Below, one piece after another: positions 9,163-17,260 of a stretch of DNA of 64,000 bases; within the stretch, counting starts at the first letter, position 1, and each line of letters begins with the position of its first letter. Where the stretch lies: NCBI RefSeq assembly GCF_900107505.1, contig NZ_FNQH01000003.1, forward strand, positions 496,001 to 560,000, in the 5' to 3' direction. The notes below the pieces were generated by a model, which ran no database searches, had not been told where the DNA came from, and saw only the letters and a list, made by a program, of their open reading frames with translations. Source of the DNA: Trichococcus collinsii. GTDB lineage: Bacteria; Bacillota; Bacilli; Lactobacillales; Aerococcaceae. Made by a program: the position numbers and the translations under genes.

Positions 9163-9330
9163 CCAGCTCCGGAGAAGGCATCGCTCCCCGGAGCTGGCGG
9201 GCGGGGGAAACCGCTACTCCGGTGAGGGTTCCCTCGACGGAGGAAAACCTCGAGACAGCCCCGTGCCTCCGGCGAAGCCGTCGCTGACCGGAGGAGCCGG
9301 TCCACCACACCCCCGCATACCTCAGCTCCG
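9163..9330. repeat. Intergenic palindrome cluster A (CTCCGG...CCGGAG units)
   Basis: Three imperfect palindromes and a half-unit in tandem. Unit 1 has arms CCAGCTCCGG (9163-9172) and CCGGAGCTGG (9188-9197), a perfect 10-bp inverted repeat. Unit 2 has CTCCG/CGGAG at 9217-9242. Unit 3 has CCTCCGG (9266-9272) and CCGGAGG (9288-9294) around a GAAGCCGTCG core. A lone CTCCGG arm follows near 9325. The stretch is much more GC-rich than its surroundings and lies between a terminator and the map promoter. The same unit recurs near 43.3, 51.3 and 55.6 kb. Confidence 0.8.
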
Positions 9331-9377
9331 GCCAAGTTGCTGAGCGGGCAGGAATTTCATCAAAGGATGAAAATTAT

Positions 9378-9406
9378 TTAGTCATCCCACGCATTTCATG
9401 TATAAT
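9378..9406 (+). promoter_or_regulatory. Putative promoter of map
   Basis: TATAAT at 9401-9406 with a weak TTAGTC 17 bases upstream. It is the only consensus -10 between the palindrome cluster and ATG 9444. Confidence 0.5.
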
Positions 9407-9443
9407 GAAAAAGAATACTTTATAGGAAGAGGATAGAATAAAT

Positions 9444-10193
9444 ATGATAACTTTAAAATCTGAACGCGAAATTCAAGCTATGGAAGAGTCAGGTGCAATT
9501 TTGGCGGGAGTCCATGAGGAATTGCGCGGTTTCATCAAGCCGGGATTGACTACGATGGAAATCAACAACTTTGTGCAGTCGCGCATCGAAGCGGCTGGCG
9601 CCATCTGCGAACAAATCGGTTTCGAGGGTTACGAGTTTGCGACTTGCACGAGCGTCAACGACGAAATCTGCCACGGCTTCCCGGGAAAATATGTGCTGAA
9701 AGACGGCGATCTGATCAAGGTAGATACGGTCGTGAACTACAACGGTGCCATGTCCGATTCATGTTGGAGCTATGTGGTCGGCGAGGCTACACTTGAAGTC
9801 AAACATTTGATGGAAGTGACTGAGAAAGCATTGTATCTGGGTATCGAGCAGGCGAAAGCAGGCAACCGTGTCGGCGACATCGGCCATGCGATCCAGACTT
9901 ACGTCGAAAGCGAAGGCTTCTCAGTCGTCCGCGAGTTCATCGGCCATGGTATCGGACCAACGATGCACGAAAGTCCGTCCATTCCGCATTACGGTGATGC
10001 CGGTAAGGGTCTGCGCCTGAAGGAAGGCATGACAATCACGATCGAGCCGATGGTCAACACAGGCGTTTGGAAGTCCAAAATGGATGACAATGGCTGGACT
10101 GCCCGCACAAAAGATGGCGGTTTGAGCTGCCAGTTTGAGCACACGATTGCAATCACTAAAGAAGGCGCTAGAGTATTGACGCAACAAAAATAA
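9444..10193 (+). CDS. map: Methionine aminopeptidase, type I
   Basis: 249 residues, the normal length of the minimal type I enzyme, which removes the initiator Met from new proteins. The five metal ligands are visible: Asp in KVDTVVNYNGAMSD (two Asp), His in FIGHGIGPTMHE, Glu in TIEPMVNTG and Glu in CQFEHTIAI. The substrate-pocket His of HGFPGK is also present. It has its own promoter-like site and is followed by a large hairpin, so it appears monocistronic, a housekeeping gene caught between two polysaccharide clusters. Confidence 0.97.
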   Translation: MITLKSEREIQAMEESGAILAGVHEELRGFIKPGLTTMEINNFVQSRIEAAGAICEQIGFEGYEFATCTSVNDEICHGFPGKYVLKDGDLIKVDTVVNYNGAMSDSCWSYVVGEATLEVKHLMEVTEKALYLGIEQAKAGNRVGDIGHAIQTYVESEGFSVVREFIGHGIGPTMHESPSIPHYGDAGKGLRLKEGMTITIEPMVNTGVWKSKMDDNGWTARTKDGGLSCQFEHTIAITKEGARVLTQQK

Positions 10194-10241
10194 TAAAAAT
10201 ATCTATAAATTTACAGACGGGAATAAATTATTTTCTTGTAA

Positions 10242-10289
10242 ACAAAATCAGCATACTTAATTATTAAGTATGCGCGAGATTGATTTTGT
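10242..10289 (+). promoter_or_regulatory. Two-tier hairpin in the leader of the second cps operon
   Basis: Outer arms ACAAAATCA (10242-10250) and TGATTTTGT (10281-10289) enclose inner arms GCATACTTAA (10251-10260) and TTAAGTATGC (10264-10273) with a TTA loop and a 7-base bulge GCGAGAT on the 3' side. It ends in a short T-rich stretch rather than a long T run. It could be the map terminator, an attenuator or a protein-binding leader for cpsC, 155 bases downstream. Confidence 0.5.
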
Positions 10290-10444
10290 CTGAAAATTTC
10301 ACCAAAAATTCCAATAAGAATAATTATAGTTATTTCAAAAATGGTATAGTACAATATTTTATACTGGGAAATCTCGCATCAAGGATTTTTTTGTATAAAT
10401 TGGTTATTTTTGCCATTCATAAGCTTGTAATCAGGAGGGAAATC

Positions 10445-11185
10445 ATGGAAGAAGAAATATCATTAGGTGAAATATTTGCAATATTGAAGCAACGTCTCGG
10501 TTCAATCATCGTATGGAGTATGGCTGGACTGTTGTTAGCTGCACTTTATACATTCTTTTTTGTGATACCGACATACCAATCTACTTCAAAAATCGTGGTT
10601 AACCAGACACAAAATGCGGAACAGGCAATCACGAATACAGATATCCAGACAAACTTGAGTCTGATTAATACGTATCAAGGTATCATCAAAGAACCAATCA
10701 TTTTGGAAGATGTTATTGCTAAAACCAATTCTGATTTGACTATTTCGGAGTTGCGCGATCAATTGACTGTCCAAACCGAAGACACTTCCTTGGTCTTTGG
10801 TATCACGATAACAGATGAAAATCCGTTTAAAGCAGCTGAATTGGCGAATGCGACTGCTGCTTCTTTCGAAGAGAAAATCGGCAGCATCTTGGACGTGAAT
10901 AGCGTGACGATCTTATCTCAAGCAGTGGCGAATCCGATTCCTGTTTCCCCGAACACTCCGATGAACCTTGTGCTTGGTTTGTTGGTCGGCCTGATGATCG
11001 GTGTTGGGCTTGCATTTCTTGCTGAGTTTATGGACAAGACGGTCAAAGATGAAAAATTCATCGAACAGTTGGGCTGGCCGAATTTGGGATCTGTCCTGTT
11101 GATGTCTGACGAAGATTTGGCATCCACACGTTTTATACAGGCAACACCTGACGTAAAATCGCGTAAAGCGAAAAGACGCATATAG
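10445..11185 (+). CDS. cpsC: Capsular polysaccharide chain-length regulator / kinase adaptor (CpsC/Wzz family)
   Basis: 246 residues. Membrane segments near 25-45 and 178-200 flank an extracellular domain; the short cytoplasmic ends are typical of Gram-positive CpsC, which activates the separate kinase CpsD. The start at 10445 follows AGGAGGG by 5 bases; longer in-frame starts back to 10280 would add a hydrophobic, AT-rich stretch unlike the family. The N-terminus (EEEISLGEIFAILKQRL) matches that of the fused protein at 7357, so the two are paralogues. The tail ends in SRKAKRRI. It heads the cpsC-cpsD-cpsB set, 12 bases before cpsD. Confidence 0.92.
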   Translation: MEEEISLGEIFAILKQRLGSIIVWSMAGLLLAALYTFFFVIPTYQSTSKIVVNQTQNAEQAITNTDIQTNLSLINTYQGIIKEPIILEDVIAKTNSDLTISELRDQLTVQTEDTSLVFGITITDENPFKAAELANATAASFEEKIGSILDVNSVTILSQAVANPIPVSPNTPMNLVLGLLVGLMIGVGLAFLAEFMDKTVKDEKFIEQLGWPNLGSVLLMSDEDLASTRFIQATPDVKSRKAKRRI

Positions 11186-11197
11186 GAGGGATCATAC

Positions 11198-11932
11198 ATG
11201 TTTAAATCAAGCAGAAAAAAAATCAAGCAATTAGATAGCCAACAGCGTAAAGGTCTCAGTTTGATTTCAAAATTGCGGCCGAAATCCGTTATTGCCGAAC
11301 AGTATCGGACAATCCGTACAAATATACAATTCTCTATGGTCGATCGCGATGTGAAATCCATCGTTATGACATCATCAGGTCCATGGGAAGGTAAATCAAC
11401 GACATCCGCAAACTTGGCATCTGTTTTTACCGACCAAGGGAAACGCGTGCTGTTGGTCGATGCAGGTTTACGCAAACCGACTGTGCAACGCACTTTTGGG
11501 TTGAGCAATGTTGAGGGCTTGACGACACTTTTAAGCGAACCCGATAGAAAAATTGACGAGGTCATTCAACACGTGACTGGAACAGAATTGCACGCGTTGA
11601 CAAGTGGACCGATTCCTCCGAATCCATCCGAGTTGTTGAACTCAAACCGTATGAATGGATTAATGAAACGATTCGAAGAGATGTATGATATCATCATTTA
11701 TGATATGCCCCCTGTGACATCGGTGACTGACGCACAGATCATGGCAGCAAAATCGGACGGCGTTGTGTTCGTAATCCGTCATGGCGTCGCAAAAAAAGAT
11801 TCTGTCTTGAACGCGAAAGAGTTATTGGAAATGGTGAATGCGAACATATTGGGCGTGGTGTTCAATGGAGTAGAAAAGAAAACAGATTATTCCTACTACG
11901 GATATGGTTATACAAATGAGGGTGAAGCGTAG
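11198..11932 (+). CDS. cpsD: BY-family tyrosine kinase, CpsD
   Basis: 244 residues, normal for CpsD. Walker A is SSGPWEGKST (near 60-68), Walker B IIYDMPP, and the C-terminus has the Tyr cluster DYSYYGYGYTNEG, the expected autophosphorylation site. The Walker A' motif reads LLVDAGLRKP (near 84-93): the family pattern is DxDxR, and here the second Asp is Gly. That Asp helps bind the metal in characterised BY-kinases, so activity may be reduced or altered. The fused kinase at 7357 keeps DCDLR. The gene follows cpsC and its stop overlaps the GTG start of cpsB by one base. Confidence 0.93.
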   Translation: MFKSSRKKIKQLDSQQRKGLSLISKLRPKSVIAEQYRTIRTNIQFSMVDRDVKSIVMTSSGPWEGKSTTSANLASVFTDQGKRVLLVDAGLRKPTVQRTFGLSNVEGLTTLLSEPDRKIDEVIQHVTGTELHALTSGPIPPNPSELLNSNRMNGLMKRFEEMYDIIIYDMPPVTSVTDAQIMAAKSDGVVFVIRHGVAKKDSVLNAKELLEMVNANILGVVFNGVEKKTDYSYYGYGYTNEGEA

Positions 11933-12750
11933 TGATTGATCTTCATTGTCATCTGTTGCCTGGCGTCGATGATGGAGCTCGAACATTGGATGATTCCTTG
12001 GCGATGGCCCAACTAGCCGTTTCCGAAGGGATCTCCCACATCCTTGTGACACCGCATCATAACAACGGCAAATATTTGAACCCAAAAGAAGCTGTTCTGG
12101 AAGCTACGGCGGCCTTGCAGTCGGAATTGGATGACCGAGGTATCGGTCTGAAAATTTTCCCCGGACAAGAACTCCGTATCAACGGAGAAATCCTGGAAGA
12201 TATCGAGAAAGGGGACATTTTATTCATCGACGATGAAGAACATTATTTGTTGATTGAATTCCCGACCATGTCGATACCACATTATGCAGAGTCATTATTT
12301 TTTAAACTACGACAAAAAGGCATCACGCCGGTCATCGTGCATCCCGAACGGAATCAGGCGATCATGGATGATCCAAATATATTGCTTCCTTTTATTGAAA
12401 GGGGCGCATTGGCGCAAGTTACAGCGAGCAGCTATGTTGGTGCCTTCGGTAAAGATGTCGCGAAGCTCAGCCACCAACTGATTGAAGCAAATCTGGTCCA
12501 CGTAATCGCATCTGATGCACACAATGTACGTGGGCGGGGCTTCCACTATAAAAAAGCTTTCACACAGCTGGAGGCGGATTTTGGTTCAGAGCAAGTGGCT
12601 TATTTCCATCAAAATGCAAAAAATTTGCTGAATGGGGATGTTGTCCATACGGAACCCCCTGTTGAAGTTAGCACGAAACGGAAACGAATTGCAATACTAT
12701 CAAAAGTCAAGAAGAGTTTCTTAACAGGAATGCGTCGAAATGACTCTTGA
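11932..12750 (+). CDS. cpsB: PHP-family protein-tyrosine phosphatase, CpsB
   Basis: 272 residues. IDLHCHLLPGVDDGA gives the first metal-binding His pair and Asp of the PHP fold; VTPHHN, PGQELRI, IVHPERN and ASDAHN carry the remaining ligands of the three-manganese centre. The enzyme removes phosphate from CpsD, resetting the kinase. GTG at 11932 overlaps the cpsD stop (TAGTG). The last 35 residues are basic (KRKR ... RRNDS) beyond the usual domain. The product likely serves both kinases in the window, since no other phosphatase is seen. Confidence 0.93.
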   Translation: MIDLHCHLLPGVDDGARTLDDSLAMAQLAVSEGISHILVTPHHNNGKYLNPKEAVLEATAALQSELDDRGIGLKIFPGQELRINGEILEDIEKGDILFIDDEEHYLLIEFPTMSIPHYAESLFFKLRQKGITPVIVHPERNQAIMDDPNILLPFIERGALAQVTASSYVGAFGKDVAKLSHQLIEANLVHVIASDAHNVRGRGFHYKKAFTQLEADFGSEQVAYFHQNAKNLLNGDVVHTEPPVEVSTKRKRIAILSKVKKSFLTGMRRNDS

Positions 12751-12955
12751 TTTATCAAGAAAACAAAAAGCGATTATTTTGAATATGCTTGATGGCCAAC
12801 TCAGAAAGAATAATCTGTTAGTCGATAAAATATTCGTCGGAAATGCCACAACGTATGACCGCCAACAGGTCTTGAAATTTGTTGAATCGCTCGATTGTTT
12901 GGGACATGATACGCTTCATGATGAAGTGATTGCTTTCGCAAATGAATATGTGTAA
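12740..12955 (+). CDS. Small protein of unknown function at the end of the cps regulatory operon
   Basis: 71 residues, starting 11 bases inside cpsB, with AGGA about 9 bases upstream of ATG 12740. No membrane segment or signal; predicted mostly helical, with a charged start (SRKQKAIILNMLDGQLRKNN) and an acidic end. I do not recognise a family. The overlap with cpsB, normal codon use and a strong terminator 1 base after the stop support a real gene translated with the phosphatase. Confidence 0.6.
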   Translation: MTLDLSRKQKAIILNMLDGQLRKNNLLVDKIFVGNATTYDRQQVLKFVESLDCLGHDTLHDEVIAFANEYV

Positions 12956-13002
12956 AGCCTAAGTTCGGGGAACAAAGAAATTTGTTCTTCGGGCTTTTTT
13001 TT
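12956..13002 (+). terminator. Terminator of the cpsCDB operon
   Basis: AGCC...CGGGGAACAAA (12956-12977) pairs with TTTGTTCTTCGGGCT (12981-12995) around GAAA, with wobble pairs in the middle, followed by eight T residues. Confidence 0.85.
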
Positions 13003-13288
13003 CAAATAATCACGATTACTTAATAATTTGAATTGTTTCGGTTGTGTTACTTATTCCCCAAGCATCTTGATTGTTCATCAGTTTATTGATAATATTATTA
13101 AGATTCTATGACAAGTGCCCTCGCATAGACAGGTGGGCTTCTTTTTGCATGGACTGAGAGATTTTATATAGTTATGTTCAATAAAATACTTGATGAAAGA
13201 GTATTGCAGGCATGGTCAGAACAGGAGCATTCCTGCCTGACAATAGTTACATGCACTAATATTCATTCAAAAGAAAGAGGAACGCATA
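13003..13288 (+). other. Intergenic stretch before the first LCP gene
   Basis: AT-rich, no coding potential. A second, weaker hairpin-plus-T signal lies at about 13114-13145 (GTGCCC pairing with GGTGGGC, then CTTTTT). AAGAAAGAGGAACG just before 13289 is the ribosome site of the next gene. I see no consensus promoter that I would defend. Confidence 0.4.
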
Positions 13289-14509
13289 ATGAATGAAACC
13301 AGAAAAAGCAAGCAAGGGAGAAAAAGATTATGGAGGGTGATCTTTTCCATTCTGTTGATTGTGATGGTAGGCGCCGTGGCATACTTATTCAAGGCTTATT
13401 CCGATATCGGCAGTACGGCCGAGTCGATTTACACCTCAGTCAATGTAAATGAAATGCGGGAAGAAGAGATTGAAGTCGAGACGGCAACACAGCCGATTTC
13501 GTTCTTGTTGTTGGGTGCCGATACAGGCTCTGCTGAAGAGGAACGAACCGAAACGGGCCGCAGCGACACGATCATCGTCTGCACAGTGAACCCCAACACG
13601 AAGACGACAACACTTTTGAGCATCCCGCGCGATAGTTATGCAGAAATCGTTGGCTACAGTGACCTGTACGATTACTACGGTGATTACTACGACAAGATGA
13701 ACCATGCTTATGCGTTTGGCGGCACGGAAATGTCAATCAACACGGTCCAGGAATTTTTGAATGTCCCGATCGATTACTACGTTGAAGTGAACTTTGATGG
13801 ACTAGTCGACATCGTTGATGCTGTTGGTGGAATTGAAGTCACAAGTCCGCTGACGTTTGATTTCTATGGACCACAATTCATTGAAGGTGAAACGCGCACA
13901 TTTACTGGATTTGAGGCACTGCAATTCGCACGTATGCGTAAGCAGGATCCGGAAGGCGACCTGGGTAGGCAGAAACGCCAACAGATGGTCATCAAGGCTA
14001 TTTTGGACAAAGTCTTGACGATGGGAACGGTCGTGAACTACAAAAATATCTTGGCAACTCTAGAAGACAACGTTCAATTGAATATGTCATTGGACGAAAT
14101 TCTTTCGATCGCCAGCGGTTACCGCAAGTCCATGGAGACTTTCCAGCAGTTCTACGTTGAAGGACAAGAAGTCTATATCGATGAGATATACTACTATTAC
14201 GTGAATCCGGAAGAACGTTTGCGTCTGTCGAATATCTTACGAGCTGAATTGGAATTACCTGAAGTGACACTTGAAGATATTTCAACCTCCGTCAACGAGC
14301 CTTCTTTCGAAACACAACAGTATGAGACGGATTCGTCCTATACCGATACGACGTATGATTCGTCAACATACGGTCAAAGCGATGTTTATACGCCCAATTA
14401 TTCCGATCCGTATTCTGAAGAAACTTACACAGAAGACTCTTCCTATGAAGAACCGGATGTTTACTACGAAGAGGATCCTTACGCATCAACCTATGATTCA
14501 AGTTATTAA
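13289..14509 (+). CDS. LytR-CpsA-Psr (LCP) family glycopolymer ligase with a Tyr/Ser-rich tail
   Basis: 406 residues. One membrane anchor near 13-33, then the extracellular LCP domain: FLLLGADTG, GRSDTIIVCTVNPNTK, SIPRDSY (pyrophosphate-binding Arg) and ARMRKQDPEGDLGRQKRQQ. LCP enzymes attach undecaprenyl-linked capsule or teichoic acid to peptidoglycan. The last 65 residues (345-406) are low-complexity, made almost only of Tyr, Ser, Thr, Asp, Glu and Pro, with repeated short S-Y and T-Y groups; the second LCP in the window lacks this tail. The position after cpsCDB suggests a role in anchoring the cluster 2 polymer. Confidence 0.92.
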   Translation: MNETRKSKQGRKRLWRVIFSILLIVMVGAVAYLFKAYSDIGSTAESIYTSVNVNEMREEEIEVETATQPISFLLLGADTGSAEEERTETGRSDTIIVCTVNPNTKTTTLLSIPRDSYAEIVGYSDLYDYYGDYYDKMNHAYAFGGTEMSINTVQEFLNVPIDYYVEVNFDGLVDIVDAVGGIEVTSPLTFDFYGPQFIEGETRTFTGFEALQFARMRKQDPEGDLGRQKRQQMVIKAILDKVLTMGTVVNYKNILATLEDNVQLNMSLDEILSIASGYRKSMETFQQFYVEGQEVYIDEIYYYYVNPEERLRLSNILRAELELPEVTLEDISTSVNEPSFETQQYETDSSYTDTTYDSSTYGQSDVYTPNYSDPYSEETYTEDSSYEEPDVYYEEDPYASTYDSSY

Positions 14510-14524
14510 GAACAAACATTCGGG

Positions 14525-14555
14525 AACACAGTTTCAACTGAGACTGTGTTTTTTT
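14525..14555 (+). terminator. Terminator after the first LCP gene
   Basis: AACACAGTTTC (14525-14535) pairs with GAGACTGTGTT (14540-14550) around AACT, then seven T residues. Confidence 0.85.
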
Positions 14556-15124
14556 ATAGTTATCAGGAAAGTATAAAATTTTTCAGCTGTGGAGATATTT
14601 CTTAAGGATTTCGCTTATATCATATACGACGGTGATATCGTGATGTTTGGTTATCAGGATAAACGGACAAATACAGAAGAAACAGAGATTATGCTTGCGA
14701 AAGAAGTCGTTAAGGAGATCCAATCAAAGATGAAGCGGCTATTGTTAAACATTTCGACTGCATTAAAACTCCCATTACAGCTTCGTGGATGGTATTGAAA
14801 TGAACCGGGTTCAAGAGGTGCTGGAAACAGGACTGGAATTGCAATGAGAGCAAAAAGACGAGATCAGTTATCTTGTCTTTTTTGTTGCAATCAGATTGCC
14901 CCTTTTCTCCGAAGACTGACAATGGTGGATAGTATTTCCAAAACCGATCCAGCTAAGAAATCCATGATCCGCAGTTACAATTTTGTTAAGATTGTTATTT
15001 TTCCTTTTTCATTCTTAGTAATTACCTTATACTAGAAGGTAATGGACTAGTTGCGCTCACCACAAGAGAATGTGTAGCGCCAGTCAAGACATTCTGCACA
15101 GCAGAATCGGGAGGAGGACCTAGG
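14556..15124 (+). other. 570-base stretch without a confident gene
   Basis: A 69-codon frame (GTG 14589 to 14798) reads DFAYIIYDGDIVMFGYQDKR at its start but has no ribosome site and no recognisable family; it may be a gene remnant. A terminator-like hairpin follows at 14852-14883. From 14884 to 15060 the sequence is AT-rich with no coding signal. GGGAGGAGG at 15108-15116 is the ribosome site of the next gene. Confidence 0.4.
14852..14883 (+). terminator. Terminator-like hairpin in the gap before the GT2 pair
   Basis: AAAAAGACGAGAT pairs with ATCTTGTCTTTTTT around CAGTT. The A-rich 5' side makes it usable on both strands. Its presence after the unassigned 69-codon frame hints that a short transcript once ended or still ends here. 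Confidence 0.65.
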
Positions 15125-16174
15125 GTGAAACCAATGGTCAGCATCATTGTGCCGGTCTATAATGCGGCACCTTATTTAAAGCAGTGCGTAGACAGTCTGA
15201 CAAATCAGACGCTGAAGGAAATCGAAATCATACTGATAAACGACGGTTCTAAGGATGACAGTCTGGCCGTCTGCATGGAGCTAGCTTCCAAAGACGATCG
15301 AATCCGCCTAATCGACAAACTGAACGGCGGCGTGTCGGAAGCGCGAAACGACGGTCTGCGCGCAGCGACTGGAGAGTATATAGGCTTCGTCGATCCGGAC
15401 GACTGGGTCGATGCGGACATGTACGAACGGATGCTTACGACGCTTACAACGGCGCAGGCGGACATCTGCATGTGCAATTATGTCAAGGAAACAAAGGAAG
15501 GCACCGTTCCAGTATTGATGAAACAGACAGGGACCATCGAAAAGGATGCAATCCTCGGTGATATCGTCGCGAACGTTATCGCTAAACCGAGCTTCCGAAG
15601 CGGCGAAACGGACATCATGGGCAGCGTTTGTCGCCTATTGGTCAGCCGCGAGTTGCTCGAAAAGGAGAATATCTGGTTCGATAAGGATGTAGCTTTCATG
15701 GAAGATTTGCTTGTCTGCGTGGAAGCTTTTCTGAGATGCGAGCGCATCACCATCGATGGCGGCGCCTATTACCACTACCGTGTTCATGAAAGTTCAACGG
15801 TCATGGCCTTTAAGCCGCAATTCTACCAACGCCAGAAACAAGCTTTTGCAAAGCTGCAGGCATTGCTAGCACGTGAGGGTGTAAAGAATGCATTGTCGAT
15901 GCGTTTGGCAAACCGCTACATCATCGTCGCCTTGCTATCGTTGGCAAACGAGGCGCATAAGGACAATCCGATGCCGTTCCGCGAGAAAATCCGCAACATC
16001 GGTATGATATTGGCAGATAATGAGTTAGCCGCCAATCTTGAGAAAATCGATCTGAATGAAGTGGAGTCCCGCAAAAAACTGGAACTGAACCTGATGAAGA
16101 GAAGAGCGAGCATGACACTTTATCTCTACTACAGCATATTCAATAAAATAAAGGCCGCATTGGGCAAAGGCTGA
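15125..16174 (+). CDS. Glycosyltransferase family 2
   Basis: 349 residues. GT-A motifs: VSIIVPVYNAAPYLKQCVDS, INDGSKDDS, and GFVDPDDWVD, where the metal-site DxD reads DPDD. GGGAGGAGG stands 8 bases before the GTG start. The C-terminal 150 residues are helical, as in EPS GT2 enzymes that transfer sugars to lipid-linked intermediates. It begins a four-gene unit (GT2, GT2, Wzx, GT32-like) that completes cluster 2. Its relation to the next GT2 is close in the first 110 residues. Confidence 0.9.
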   Translation: MKPMVSIIVPVYNAAPYLKQCVDSLTNQTLKEIEIILINDGSKDDSLAVCMELASKDDRIRLIDKLNGGVSEARNDGLRAATGEYIGFVDPDDWVDADMYERMLTTLTTAQADICMCNYVKETKEGTVPVLMKQTGTIEKDAILGDIVANVIAKPSFRSGETDIMGSVCRLLVSRELLEKENIWFDKDVAFMEDLLVCVEAFLRCERITIDGGAYYHYRVHESSTVMAFKPQFYQRQKQAFAKLQALLAREGVKNALSMRLANRYIIVALLSLANEAHKDNPMPFREKIRNIGMILADNELAANLEKIDLNEVESRKKLELNLMKRRASMTLYLYYSIFNKIKAALGKG

Positions 16175-16209
16175 TCAAGCCACCCCAGGCAACAAGGAAG
16201 GGTATTGAG

Positions 16210-17184
16210 ATGAGCGAATTGATCAGCATCATTGTGCCGATTTACAAGGTGGAGGCTTATTTGCCCCGTTGCGTAGATTCGATACTGGCACAGACACACA
16301 CAAATCTGGACATTATCCTGGTGGACGACGGATCTCCTGACAACAGTGGGAAAATCTGCGATGCCTATGCCGAAAAGGATAAACGCATAACGGTCATCCA
16401 TCAAGCCAACGGTGGCTTATCGGATGCCCGCAACGCTGGCATCGCTATTGCGAAGGGTGCGTATCTGACATTCCTGGACAGTGACGATTGGGTTCCGGCA
16501 GAATACATCGCCTACCTGTACAATCTGTTGAAGGAAACCGACAGCGCCATTTCTCTCTGCAATTTTCTGAAGACAACGACGGAAAAGCTTCCTGAGACGG
16601 CCGAACCGGAAATGGTGACGGTCATGAAGAATGACTCTATTTTGGCGAAATACATCGACTTGGGCGATGAGTTCCATCCGCAGTTGGTTATGGCCTGCGG
16701 AAAACTGTTTGAAGCGAGCTTGTTCGAATCAATCCGTTTCCCGGTTGGCAGACTGCATGAAGACGAGTTCACGACTTACAAGCTGTTCCATTTTGCGCCG
16801 CAGACGGTGATCTCAAAAAAGCCGCTCTACTATTATTGGCAGCGCGAGGATAGCATCATGGGAGAAGCAGGCTTCCGTCTGCAGAACAAACTCGATTATA
16901 TGGACGCGTTGATTGAGCGGGCAGCTTTTTTCCATGAGGTGGGCAGGCTGGAATTGAGCGACCGCACTTATAAATCATTGTTCTCCGAAGCTTTATCGGT
17001 CAATCTGCAATTGGATGCGCTCAAAGAGACAGAAGCTAAAAAAACGGTCAGGGGTATCCTCAAACAGGCACGCAACGCTTTGAAACGCACAGGTCGTTCG
17101 AAATTGGCCTTTATGTACAATACCTACCTGTCTTATGAACGACCGATTGCTTGGGCTTACCGCACTTATAAAAAATTGAAGTAA
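16210..17184 (+). CDS. Glycosyltransferase family 2
   Basis: 324 residues. ISIIVPIYKVEAYLPRCVDS, LVDDGSPDNSG and TFLDSDDWV (DxD) are clear GT-A motifs; GRLHEDEFTTYKLF carries the acidic residues usually near the catalytic base. This CpsJ/CpsI-like subgroup often adds galactose or glucose to capsule repeat units, but the sugar cannot be read here. It lies 35 bases after the previous GT2. A hairpin with a T run follows directly, so the flippase downstream may be partly attenuated. Confidence 0.9.
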   Translation: MSELISIIVPIYKVEAYLPRCVDSILAQTHTNLDIILVDDGSPDNSGKICDAYAEKDKRITVIHQANGGLSDARNAGIAIAKGAYLTFLDSDDWVPAEYIAYLYNLLKETDSAISLCNFLKTTTEKLPETAEPEMVTVMKNDSILAKYIDLGDEFHPQLVMACGKLFEASLFESIRFPVGRLHEDEFTTYKLFHFAPQTVISKKPLYYYWQREDSIMGEAGFRLQNKLDYMDALIERAAFFHEVGRLELSDRTYKSLFSEALSVNLQLDALKETEAKKTVRGILKQARNALKRTGRSKLAFMYNTYLSYERPIAWAYRTYKKLK

Positions 17185-17193
17185 TCAGGAGAT

Positions 17194-17238
17194 GCTGCTT
17201 CATTTTCCGATTATTCCGGTTCTGAGGCAGCCTTTTTT
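17194..17238 (+). promoter_or_regulatory. Terminator/attenuator-like hairpin between GT2 and Wzx
   Basis: GCTGCTTC (17194-17201) pairs with GAGGCAGC (17224-17231, one wobble pair) around a 22-base loop, followed by CC and six T residues. It is inside the operon, 9 bases after one gene and 23 before the next start. Confidence 0.5.
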
Positions 17239-17260
17239 CCTGAACGAAAAGAGGGTTACA

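Noticed and set aside
14589-14798. 69-codon frame in the gap before the GT2 pair
   Set aside because: No ribosome site and no recognised motif. It might be a remnant, so it is mentioned only in the gap description.
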